Shown: positions 1 through 11,111 of the stretch, one piece after another
Layout: the number at the start of each line of letters is the position of its first letter
Position numbering within the stretch: the first letter of the stretch is position 1
From: Spirogloea muscicola
Lineage: Eukaryota; Streptophyta; Zygnematophyceae; Spirogloeales; Spirogloeaceae
Direction: 5' to 3'
NCBI GenBank assembly: GCA_009602725.1
Contig: WELB01000006.1
Coordinates: forward strand, 325,450-340,748
Length of the DNA stretch: 15,299 nucleotides
Notes under the pieces: model-generated
What the model was told of the DNA's origin: nothing
What the model saw: only the letters and a program-made list of their open reading frames with translations
Databases searched by the model: none
Position numbers and translations under genes: made by a program

Positions 1-2
1 CG

Positions 3-3000
3 GCCGTGCTGCGGCAGCTGGCCGTGGCGCCGGCTTCAGGGCGCCGCGTCTCCGGCGGCGAGCCCGTGGAGTGCACCGCGGAGCTCGCCGCCAAGGCGGC
101 CGAGGAGGCGGCGGCCGCCGGCCCCGAGGAGGAGGTGAGCCATGGCAGCAGGCACTTCACTTAAGCTCATGCGGCCTTGACGCTAAACCCTTCAAACCAT
201 AAGCCTAAACCCCAAGTGGCGCTTGACAAGCTCAATGTCAGGCACGTCTTGCTAGTCGCTGCGCTTCCAGGGCTCAGGGTTTAAGTTTTTCAGTGGTTCA
301 GGGTTCACCTCTGAGCAGCAAGCACGGATTGCCTTGAACAATGAGCAGCAGGCCTCAACACTGCACTCTCCCTCTCCAAGAGTGGTCACACATCCAGTCC
401 TGGCAAGCTGCAGCTTATGCCCCTTGCTTTTGAGGTCATTCAGTCGATGCGTTACTTGATGCTGCAGCATCAGGTTGGAGTACATTAGATGGAGAAGGAA
501 TCTTCATAACCCATCCTGTACTGCTAGAACATGCAGCGAGCTGCATAGCCTAAGCTTATCGATCCTGGCAAAGAGACTGCCAGAATGCTCCAGAGGCTCT
601 GACTGTCACTCTGGCAACTGCGTTGTGCCGCAGGCCACGCCCGAGGAGCTGGCTCTCGAGGCCTGGACAGTCGTCAACGAGAGCTTCTTGGATGCACGCC
701 ACCGCGGCTGGACGCCTGAAGCCTGGGCGGTCAGGCACTGCCACAACCCTGTGCCTTGGTGGCCTCCGCCGCCCCCTTGTCTAGGTGTAAAGTCACAGAT
801 ATTTACGTAACATGTGTAGGCTACAATCTGATGCTGAGGTTGGGTCCATGCAATAACGCCTTCACACCACGAGTTTATATACGGCGTGAGAAATGTGGCT
901 TGGCCTTTGTTCTCCTTTGCTTTGCGTCTGCATATGAATTTCAGCTGCTCTGTCTGCAGCACTCTCGCCTGGTGCCTTTAACCAAGCCTTCTTTGCAATA
1001 TACAGCTCATTCACTAAGCAACACAGCTGGAGCTGACGTGAGAGATGACCAGTTACGGTTGGGGCTGTTGCCATGACTGAGATCTGGAACCATAGAAGTC
1101 GTAGTTTCTTCTGGCTGCATGCAAATTTGGGACTCGGGTTTTGACAAAGCATCTCTGGGTCTTGAGCAGGCGAAGCGCACAGAGCTGCTCAGGCGGCCCC
1201 TGAGGAGCAAGATGGCTGCATACAGTGCCATCAGCTCGATGCTCACCAGCCTGCAAGACCCCTACAGCCGCTTCCTTACACCAGAGCAGGTTGGATTAGT
1301 GGGCCACTTGTGATACCTGTGGATGTGGAGGATCTTAAGTAGTGCACTCTAGTAGAGCATATAGGTGGCATGCTCATCATTCTATCTAGCAGAGCTTGAG
1401 GCAGCTTCACAAAGAGGATAATAGAGGCTATGCATGCACATCTAATGGTTGCTTTCATCAGCAAGGATTAAGCAGGACTTAGTCTATTGTACTTTAGGTG
1501 GCTGTGGCAGCAGTCACTTGCTGGTCAAGTTAAGTAAAACCTGTTGGCGAAATGTTTTAAGTTTCAGTAGACTTAGCCCTTGGTTTTGTGCTGGTCAACA
1601 CAGTTCTCCGAGCTCGCCAAGTACGACGTGACAGGGGTGGGCCTCAATATCGTCGAATTTGGAGGGCCAGAGGGCAGGGGAGACCGGCGGCTCGTCGTCC
1701 TTGGGCTCGTCATCAACTCCCCCGCAGCCAAGGCTGGCATACGGCAGGTCTTCTTCGCTTGTCGTCTGCCGCTTCCAGCAAGTCGCTGCAGTCAGCATAT
1801 GAAACAGAATTAATCTGCTGTAAATACAAGCCTCGCCATCTCCAGAATGCTCTTTAGTATGGCAAGTGGTGTCTTCATATATGTGCTCCTCTCCTCCTTC
1901 TCAACCGAGCAGCATGACAGAGGTTTGCTCTCAAACAGGGCGATGAGATACTGGAGGTGAACCAGGAGAGTGTGGCCGGCAGGTCAGCTTTTGACGTGTC
2001 CTCGCTCATCCAAGGCCCCAAGGGCACCCAAGTCTCCCTGCAGGCGAGCCTCTTGTTGCCCATATCTTTACTTCATTGATGTTTAGCACTGCAAGTCTCA
2101 TGCTCGATTGTGCATGCGCTGAGGTGGTCTAGCCAGGCTAGACTCAAAGTGGTAATTAAGCTCAAGATGAGAAAACCTAGTCAATGCATCACGCCTCTGG
2201 AGAATGTACTCCTGCAGGTGAGGCGCGGCGACTGTGGGCCCATTCAGACGGTGAGCCTGCAGCGTCAGATGGACGTGAAGACGCCAGTGCTCTTACGTTT
2301 GCAAAAGGGCACAGGGCCGGACCGTGGGCAGAAATTTGGCTACATCCGACTACGGGAGTTCAATGCCCTGGCTAAGCGCGACCTCGTCACAGGTGCATGC
2401 AGCCATATCATTGTGGCAGCTATCAGATAGAGTAAATAATAACTAACAAAGACTGTGACTCTGTTGCTTCTTTGTATCGTAAAAGAGAGAGAAGGCGCGC
2501 GGTGCGCATGAAATTAAAGAGGCTGCGAGTATGAACCTGGTTATGGTCCCAGTGCCTACTGAGTCCAGCAGGCAAGCGCCAATGATGTCCTTGTACTTCC
2601 TCTGATGGGGAGATATTTGCAACATCATCCGGTCGTGCCTTGGTCTCTTGGGGTCTTGTGCAGCGATGAGGAGGCTGCAGGATGCCGGTGCCACCTCATA
2701 CACACTGGACATCCGGGACAATGGTGGCGGCCTGGTCCAGGTTAGCTCTTAGGCTGTCTTACTGCGCATTGAAGTATGCATCTCGTCCTTCTTCGTATTT
2801 CTTTTCTTAATTTTGGTTACCTGCCATCTCGCACTGAAGCACCAAAGAGTCCTACAAGCTGACTGACTGAGCCTTCATTGCCAAGCTGCTATTCTGTGTA
2901 ACGCTCTTAGAGGTCAATTTTCCTCGCAAAACATGCCAGTGTCTGTTCTGGGCTGCTTGATGTTGGCTCACCTGATTTAGATAATGTTGCCGAACGTAGC

Positions 3001-4570
3001 ACAGGCTGGAGTTGAAATCTCCAAGCTCTTCCTTGACGAAGGGGCCGTGGTGGGTCTCTCCTCATTTTCTTGCATCAGTGAAGTCTACAGCTTTGCTATG
3101 CTTCACCCTGACTGTCTACTTGCCAGCTGCCTGCTCTCATCTGACAGGATGTTTGTGGACAAGGACGTGCAGGTAGTGTACACGGAAGACCGGGACCCAC
3201 AGAACTTGAAAAGCGTGATGGCAAGAGGCCCTCCGTTCTCGCATGCTCCCTTGGTGGTAAGGACGAATGCCCACCTTGACTGACTTACCATATACTGTGT
3301 TGGTCGGCCGCACCAGTTGCCTCAGACGAAATGCTCAGTGACGAAATGTCTCAAACCCTCACTGGATTTTACGGGCTTCACACATTCTGCGTGTTTTGCT
3401 GAGTACCCTTATACTATTCGTAAATAGCTAATAGGAGGTCATGCTAAATATTATATGTGCGCGTAGACATGCTCATATAGCTTTCAGCCTGCAGTCTTCT
3501 TGACTGGGTGCAGTGACCAATTGCTAAGATTGTTGAGAATCTGTTAGACTGCATTTCCCAAGTCCTCGTGACACACTTTTCAGGTGCTTTCAACAGGTTC
3601 TTGTGAACGACCGGACAGCAAGTGCAAGTGAGATAGTAAGAGCCCAATCTTTAAATGTGGCACAGTCTGCTTCATTTACATGGGGGTGCTTCAAGTGCCA
3701 TGGCTCCTGAATAAGTACATGTGTTCAGACCAAAAGTGGCCTCATGAGCTGTCAGTCCTTCCTAGTCTTGCATGATTATTGTCAGCATGCAGAGCTAAGA
3801 AAGTCTTATCATTGCATAAGCTTCAGCATTTAGCCTGTGGAATCTGCATGCGCTGCAGTTAGCGGCTGCATTACATGACAATTGCCGGGCTGCTTTAGTT
3901 GGACAACGGACGTTCGGGAAGGTATGTGTGATCCAGCACGCAACAGCTTCCCCATATACAGAATATGCACAGTAGATTAGATGATCACTGTGCAAGTCTC
4001 TACTCTTATTAATTGGTATCCCCAGATGACAACCATTTGCAACCCAATGCAGCAAGACTGTCTTAGACACTTCCATGGCGTATGCGTCACGGACACACCA
4101 GCACATAACTCTATCATCCTCCCCGTCCAGGGCCTGATCCAGTCAGTCTACGAGCTGAGCGATGGCTCCGGCATCGTGCTGACAGCCGGCAAGTATGTCA
4201 CGCCCGCCAAGAACGACATTGACCAGAACGGCATTCAGCCCGACTTCTCGTCGCTACCAGGTGTGCTTGACCACCTAGAGTATGCCATACATATATTGTG
4301 CCAGATCTGCATCTCCTACGTCTGTAAAAGAGTAGATTCATCAGCAGCGCCTCCGATATTGTCTCCTTCTAGAAGCTCCAATACTGCGATTGCAACGAGC
4401 TAGAGCTACTACCTTGACAGCACCTCGCTGCAACAGCTTAGAGTCACATTTTGAGTCCATGTAGTCAAAATGACCATGTTGTGACTGGCAGCTGCCTGGG
4501 GCTCCTCGGCTGTGCAGGGCTGGCAGAGGTCAAGCAGAAGCTGGCAGCCTGCCGCGTGCCTGCTGTATGA
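3..4570 (+). CDS. CTPA: C-terminal processing protease (CtpA / D1-processing type, S41 family), 5' partial, 13 exons
   Basis: Serine/lysine-dyad endopeptidase of family S41. In plastids such enzymes trim the C-terminal extension of the photosystem II D1 precursor in the thylakoid lumen (family knowledge). Deduced exons: 3-134, 634-729, 1170-1289, 1604-1747, 1939-2043, 2218-2392, 2664-2740, 3005-3049, 3173-3256, 3597-3635, 3859-3921, 4131-4260, 4518-4570. They join in frame to 420 residues plus TGA. Order: Ala-rich N-terminal stretch; ALEAW...ESFLD; LQDPYSRFL (S41 N-terminal region); PDZ domain from about VGLNI to the loop after GDEIL; then the protease core with DIRDNGGGLVQ, TASASEI and GQRTFGK. 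Catalytic Ser is AGT 3621-3623 (residue 335 of the partial protein) and Lys is AAG 3919-3921 (residue 360). The 25-residue spacing equals that of known members. There is no ATG in the first exon, so the start and most of any transit peptide lie outside the window. The exon 9 start at 3173 is chosen by phase; an upstream AG at 3147 would break the frame. Intron 5 needs a GC donor. Function confidence is high; which CtpA paralogue this is remains open. Confidence 0.93.
135..633 (+). other. Intron 1 of the CtpA gene (499 bases)
   Basis: Bounded by donor GTGAGC and acceptor CCGCAG, phase 0 on both sides. No coding similarity is recognised inside. It holds a few short matches to a plant-type telomere heptamer (CTAAACCC near 182, CCTAAACCCC near 205, AGGGTTTA near 277). 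These are isolated, not tandem, and probably chance or degenerate. The other introns over 300 bases in this gene (730-1169, 1290-1603, 3257-3596) show no recognisable content. Confidence 0.75.
2044..2217 (+). other. Probable GC-AG intron in the CtpA gene
   Basis: The exon ends CTGCAG at 2043 and is followed by GCGAGC, not GT; the acceptor is CCTGCAG at 2217. Removing exactly this stretch joins GTQVSLQ to VRRGDCGP in phase 0, which fits the end of the PDZ domain. The next GT downstream (2054) would leave the wrong phase. This is inferred from frame and family similarity, without transcript evidence. Confidence 0.7.
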
Positions 4571-6059
4571 ACTTTGGCACCTCCTGTTAACAGCGAGGGG
4601 TCACGGTGGTCACAGGACTGGCTGCCAGACCAACTAGCAAGTAGGAGCACCTGCAGTTGCTGTGGTCACAATAAGGTGGTGTTCAGCACAGATTGCATCA
4701 CAAATGCCACTATCATCCATCACTTAGCACTCTTGCTGCTCAAATCAGCCAATGCCCACCGTCGGGCATCATTGAAGCAGCGGCTGCAACATCCATCTGC
4801 CACATCGATCTGCTCAGGTGTCCCTGGGCCGCACGCCACTGTTGGCTGGCCGGGAATCCATGGCTTAGTGCTTCAGAATGCTTATCAAGTAACTTCCAAG
4901 TTGAGCAACTGATTGATCTCTGACACTCCAGCTTGCTTACATGCTGTCCTTGATTAGTTAGGGGCAAGGTGCAGCTGCGCCGTAAGTGGAGCATGCACTT
5001 GCTCTTCAAGGGGAGCATTGACCCCTCACGCTCCAAGTAACTTCCTCCAGATTCACCTCCATTGCTTTAGCTATTTTGTTGGGGTCTCTACTACTGAGAC
5101 ATGTTCCTAGCCCGCTACACCTTTAGGGCCATTTGCGCAATCCACTGATGAACTCTTGTAGGCAGCAAGTGCGTTTGATTTTTTTTCCAGGGAGACACTG
5201 TAAACAGTGGCCAGGGTTGCATCCTCAATCTCTAGCCTTACAGCAGATCAAGCTGTAACTTCATCAGTGGATCAAAGCTGGGAATTCCTGGTGCACTGAC
5301 ACATCACAGGTCTCCTGGTAGTCAAGTTGTTGGCAGAGGGCCAAGGTCACCCACGCAAGTGCAGATGAAGGCATCTGCAGTGCTTACTAACAGCAACTTC
5401 TGTGCTCTTTTCAGTGGCAAGTGACTCCAATCATTGCACTGACCAATGTGACCACCTGAAGGCATGCTTTTATGAATATGTCAGGCTGAGAGTACACCAC
5501 CAAACTGGAAATCCACTCAACCCTTCTTCCTCTCAGAAAACTGTCTCATAGTTCAACTAGAAATGCAGAGACAGTCCTGCCGACAAAGGTTGTTACTCAG
5601 CAGGGTCCCGTGCTCTCAGTAAGAGGTCAAGACCGACAGTGCCTACAGAGACCTTGTGGTGTTGCGAAGCCCACGGATAGCAAGCGGCCTGCAAGTGAGT
5701 GCAACCCTGCAGGACCCACCTGAGTGTTATGACTGTGGTCAAAGTCCATATGAAGGCTTCTTGCCTCATTCTGTTGGAGCACATTGATTCGTGCGGTTGC
5801 TGTTGCACAGGAAGGCAGACGCCTGATTCCACTGTGACACTCTCACAGCTGGCAAAGCAGCACAGCGCTTCCGAAGCAATGGCACAGCAGTCGAACATTC
5901 TAGGCTCACCGCACAGCATGGGTACAAGAGGAAAAGAGCAAGGTGGACTTGGTTGTGCTAAGGGCGTTACTATGTGCACCACGAGCGCCGGTGGAAGAGA
6001 CACCAAGTAATGGAGTGGCTGTGCTGCACACAGAGTGCAAGCTCTGGCAAAGGTTGTGC
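4571..6059. other. Convergent intergenic region and 3' UTRs
   Basis: About 1.5 kb between the stop codons of the protease (+) and GDP-mannose dehydratase (-). The open frames here have no recognisable domain and an uneven residue make-up, so I call no gene. Possible green-algal TGTAA poly(A) signals on the + strand are at 5199-5203 and 5254-5258. On the - strand TGTAA reads at 5242-5238, which would give the dehydratase a long 3' UTR and overlapping transcript ends. The signal assignments are speculative. Confidence 0.5.
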
Positions 6060-8515
<2,456 letters not shown>

Positions 8516-8593
8516 GCCGGCGGCGGCAGCGGCGGCTGCAGCAGCGGCGGCGGCGGCGGCCAGCTGAGCGGGGGTAGGCGGGGCGCGGCCGCA

Positions 8594-8594
8594 N
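8594..8594. other. Undetermined base (N)
   Basis: A single N within a GC-rich stretch. With the other N at 11058 it brackets 2,463 bases. It could be an ambiguous call or a shorthand for a contig join. Confidence 0.95.
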
Positions 8595-8711
8595 CGGCGG
8601 GGCCCGGTGGCCGGGGGGAGAGGGGGGGAGGGGAAGCTAACGGTCAGCCCGCCCGACGGCAGACGTCGGCTGCCGGCGGAGGGCTTCGTCGGGCGTCGGA
8701 AAGGTCGGCGG

Positions 8712-8775
8712 GGTTATCCAACCGCGGTTACCGCAGGCTCCGGCTCCCCGGCCCGCCGGGCGCAGCCGGATAACC
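8712..8775. repeat. GC-rich inverted repeat
   Basis: GGTTATCC at 8712-8719 is the exact complement of GGATAACC at 8768-8775. The 48 bases between contain the palindrome ACCGCGGT and further GC-rich self-complementary segments, so a branched hairpin is possible. No function is assigned. Confidence 0.65.
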
Positions 8776-8873
8776 GGAGTAGCCAGTCCGGATGAAGAGT
8801 AAGCCCTGGGGGTGCCGACTCCTCTGCGGGGCAATGGCGGGGGCCCCTTCCAACGGGCCGGCTTATTGCCTCC

Positions 8874-8890
8874 CGCAGGAGGACTCCTGC
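8874..8890. repeat. Short hairpin, 7-bp stem
   Basis: GCAGGAG at 8874-8880 pairs with CTCCTGC at 8884-8890 around a three-base loop. It lies 14 bases before a stronger GC hairpin. Confidence 0.7.
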
Positions 8891-8904
8891 AGAGGATCGG
8901 CCTC

Positions 8905-8935
8905 CCGCCCCCCGCCCCCACTTGGCGGGGGGCGG
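8905..8935. repeat. Perfect 12-bp GC hairpin
   Basis: CCGCCCCCCGCC at 8905-8916 is the perfect complement of GGCGGGGGGCGG at 8924-8935, with a 7-base loop CCCACTT. It is a very stable all-GC stem. The G-rich arm and its continuation to about 8945 could also form a G-quadruplex. No gene end on either strand lies immediately next to it. Confidence 0.85.
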
Positions 8936-9015
8936 GGCGGGGGTGTTTCTTCCACTTGGTGAACGACGAAGTTGGTGGCGGTTCGCAACGACCAGAAAGG
9001 AGAGACAGCTATTTG

Positions 9016-9326
9016 AATGTAAGGCAATGGCTGTGAGAGGCCAGCCCAATGTATCAACAAGGTCTGAAAGTGCAGGACGAAGGCCTGCCCCAACAAGCGG
9101 ACAGAAGCTCAATAATCTCTAGTCAACAAATGCAGATCGGAAGTACCGGAGGGCGAAAAGCGTTGATAAGGCTGGGACGAGAGAGAAGAGAAGTACGTCC
9201 TGCCTGGAGGAAGGTGCGCGGTGCGCAGGAACTGAAAGGGAGGCAAAAGAAGTAGCAGCTTTTGCGGCCCTTTCAGAGCTTGTTGGATTCTTCTGGGCTG
9301 GCCTCTCACAGCCATTTCCGTACATT
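9016..9326. repeat. Long-armed inverted repeat (foldback or MITE-like element)
   Basis: The arm at 9016-9048 matches the reverse complement of 9294-9326 at 31 of 33 positions, with a perfect 23-base core (9026-9048 against 9294-9316). Similarity continues inward to about 9070 and 9270, for example CAACAAGGTCTGAAAG against CAACAAGCTCTGAAAG after a small gap. Arms are thus about 55 bases around a 199-base centre. Weaker similarity may extend outward from 9016 and 9326. No transposase or clear target-site duplication is visible. A non-autonomous foldback element, an inverted duplication or a long hairpin RNA precursor are all possible. Confidence 0.8.
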
Positions 9327-9770
9327 GGAAGATGCATTTCATTCCTTCTCTCTTGAACAAGGGAACAAGGAAAGCAATGCCAGCCCACAAGAGACTGAAC
9401 AAGGCGTGGGCAAAGACAGAGCCAGAAGTTGTGACTGAAGGCTTTGGAAGACTGAAACGCGCTTATGCAACAAGTGTTGGCCCCGAGAGAATACAGAGGA
9501 TGACAACAAATACAGAGACGAGGAGCAAGTGGCATTAGCACCAAGAAGATGTGTCAACGGGGAGGGTGATCATCCTAAGCATGGACTTGCCAGGACGCGC
9601 ATCTCATAGATACACGTATGAGAGACTCAGAGCAGACCGATTAGCTCTAGAGAGAGTGTTCACTTTGCAATCGAGCAGAGGGCCACTGCCAGCGGCCAGA
9701 GGTGAACGAGGTTTGCGTTCGCTAATTCATCTTCTCCACCCTTGGGTGCACCAGCACGCATAAGCTGAAT

Positions 9771-11111
9771 CTACCTAACAGAGTCCTGCTTCGATGCCAG
9801 CATGTGGCCCTGTACCTCCCCATCGCCGCCCTCCTCCTCCCCCTCTTCACTCTCCTCATTTTCGTCCTCCTCATCCCAACCCTCCTCGTCATCCTCCTCG
9901 CCGTCCTCGAGGCTGCCGGTGATCCCAGCCTCCTCATCTGTGTCCTCGCCAGGAGGGAGCTGATTGTATTGCGGCGGCGGCATAGAGTCTTGAGTGACGG
10001 CAGCCTTTTGCCGCGTGATGAGCTGCCGGACTATGCGCTCGTCGGCCATCAGCTGCTTCTCGAGCTCGTTAATGAGGTGCCGTGGGATCTCCACATTCAT
10101 GAGCACGTAGTTAGCACGTCGCTGTTTCTGAATTGGGTATGCCAACGTCCGCAGGCCCCAATCGTTGAGCCTCCAGGTCTTGCCATGGCAGCCGTCCACA
10201 AATGCTGCAGGTGTTAAAGAGACACAAGTCAGTCGGCAACTTCATTCAGCAAGCGAACAATTGGCTCAGCCTTGAAGTAGCAATTCGCTGCATCTGACCG
10301 GTTTTCAAGTTGTGCTGACCATTCCCCCACGCAAATGCTGCGGCAAGACCACTGCTCGGGCCGGCCTTGACTACATGCCGAGAGCATCAGTCAAGGAGGG
10401 ATGGGGGCTTAGGCCGCACCTTGCACACTCTTGACGACCTTTGGCACCTCCTCGAGGTGGTTCTCCCCAACAAGGAACATGATCTCGTAGTGCCGGTCTG
10501 GCGCCATGGCAAGCACCGGCACCACGTCGTGAGCCGGGTGGGAGCAAGCCGCCTGCCCGGCTGTCTCGCTGCGAACTAGTCATGACCGTCACAGGCAACT
10601 GCGCAGCGGAGGAGCCGCAGCCTCGAGGTGGGGCGCATTGTGGCGAGGTGGGGGCCGGCGGGACTGACTGATCTCGGCGTCCTTGCCGCTCTCAAACTCC
10701 AGCTCGAGCAGGAGCTCCAGATCCTCTGCAGTGCGTGCGAAGCAGCGCCGCCAGACGTGAGTACGCTGCAGTTCCGGACATGCCAGCCCACTGAGGCAGG
10801 TATTGCGAAAACTGAGATCAATTTGGGTCCTTCCATTCGCATTTGGCATAAGGAGTCACTGAATTTTACGGCTGTGCTGCAAGGTTACGACGGGTGTCAG
10901 GTTTGGGGTTTATGGTCGTCGGACCGTCGTCGAGGTCCTGGAACTCGGGGAGCCGGCGTGGCTCGGCCGCCGCCTCCGCGGCCTTCCTCCTGGGTGCCGC
11001 CGGGTAGTCGCCGGCGCCCGGCCCCGCGGCCGCCGCCACCGTGGCGCAGCACCGGCTNCGTGGGAGGAGGTGACGCACGCGGTGAAGCGCGCGGAGCGCG
11101 AGGGCCTGCAC
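9771..11111 (-). CDS. bS6-domain organellar ribosomal protein with acidic C-terminal tail, 4 exons (first two less certain)
   Basis: The core has the bacterial-type S6 fold signature: RHYEIMFLVGENHLEE (start of the first strand and helix), then WRLNDWGLRTLAYPIQKQ, NYVLMNVEIP and DERIVRQLITR. In bacteria S6 binds S18 and 16S rRNA in the small-subunit platform. The WRLNDWG form recalls plant plastid/mitochondrial S6-like (RFC3-type) proteins. Exons: 11111-10889, 10725-10669, 10575-10420, 10204-9771, in frame to 289 aa with the S6 domain at about residues 121-210. The last two exons are secure. Exons 1-2 rest on phase and composition: exon 1 starts MQALALRALHRVRHLLP, a basic targeting-like peptide, then an Ala-rich linker. 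Exon 1 crosses the N at 11058, whose codon is CGN (Arg whatever the base). It also overlaps antisense the conserved exon of the neighbouring + strand gene, so it may be an artefact. The C-terminus (about 232-275) is mostly Glu and Asp, far longer than bacterial S6. Plastid versus mitochondrial targeting is undecided. Confidence 0.8.
11058..11058. other. Undetermined base (N) at a probable gene break
   Basis: The single N lies three bases before the first recognisable codon (TGG 11061-11063) of the glycosyltransferase-family gene. Nothing on the + strand to its left resembles the missing N-terminal half. Confidence 0.95.

Larger units (their letters stand above)
8516..9770. other. Non-coding region upstream of GMD: GC-rich part with an undetermined base, then an inverted-repeat element
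   Basis: No protein in any frame is recognised. From 8516 to about 8940 the DNA is extremely G+C-rich and simple-sequence-like (GGC/GCA runs near 8517-8560), with an N at 8594 only 79 bases upstream of the dehydratase ATG. It should include the GMD promoter and 5' UTR, but no TATA-like box stands out. From about 8950 to 9770 base composition becomes ordinary. That part holds the inverted repeat at 9016-9326 and presumably the 3' UTR of the bS6-like gene. Confidence 0.6.

Noticed and set aside
180-290. Telomere-like CTAAACCC, CCTAAACCCC and AGGGTTTA words in protease intron 1
   Set aside because: They are isolated, in both orientations and not tandem; too short to call an interstitial telomere.
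4574-5036. Overlapping open frames of 76-112 codons after the protease stop
   Set aside because: No domain, repeats of odd residues and frames on both strands; they look like chance ORFs in UTR or intergenic DNA.
5593-6010. 137-codon (-) and 103-codon (+) open frames
   Set aside because: Mutually antisense, unrecognised and Cys-rich without pattern; downstream of GMD, so probably 3' UTR.
9109-9557. Minus-strand frames of 70-140 codons near the inverted repeat
   Set aside because: No recognisable motif, and they overlap the repeat arms, which would give meaningless mirrored peptides.
9845-9915. CTC/CCT-rich tract resembling a microsatellite
   Set aside because: It is the complement of the Glu/Asp codons of the bS6 acidic tail, so coding explains it.
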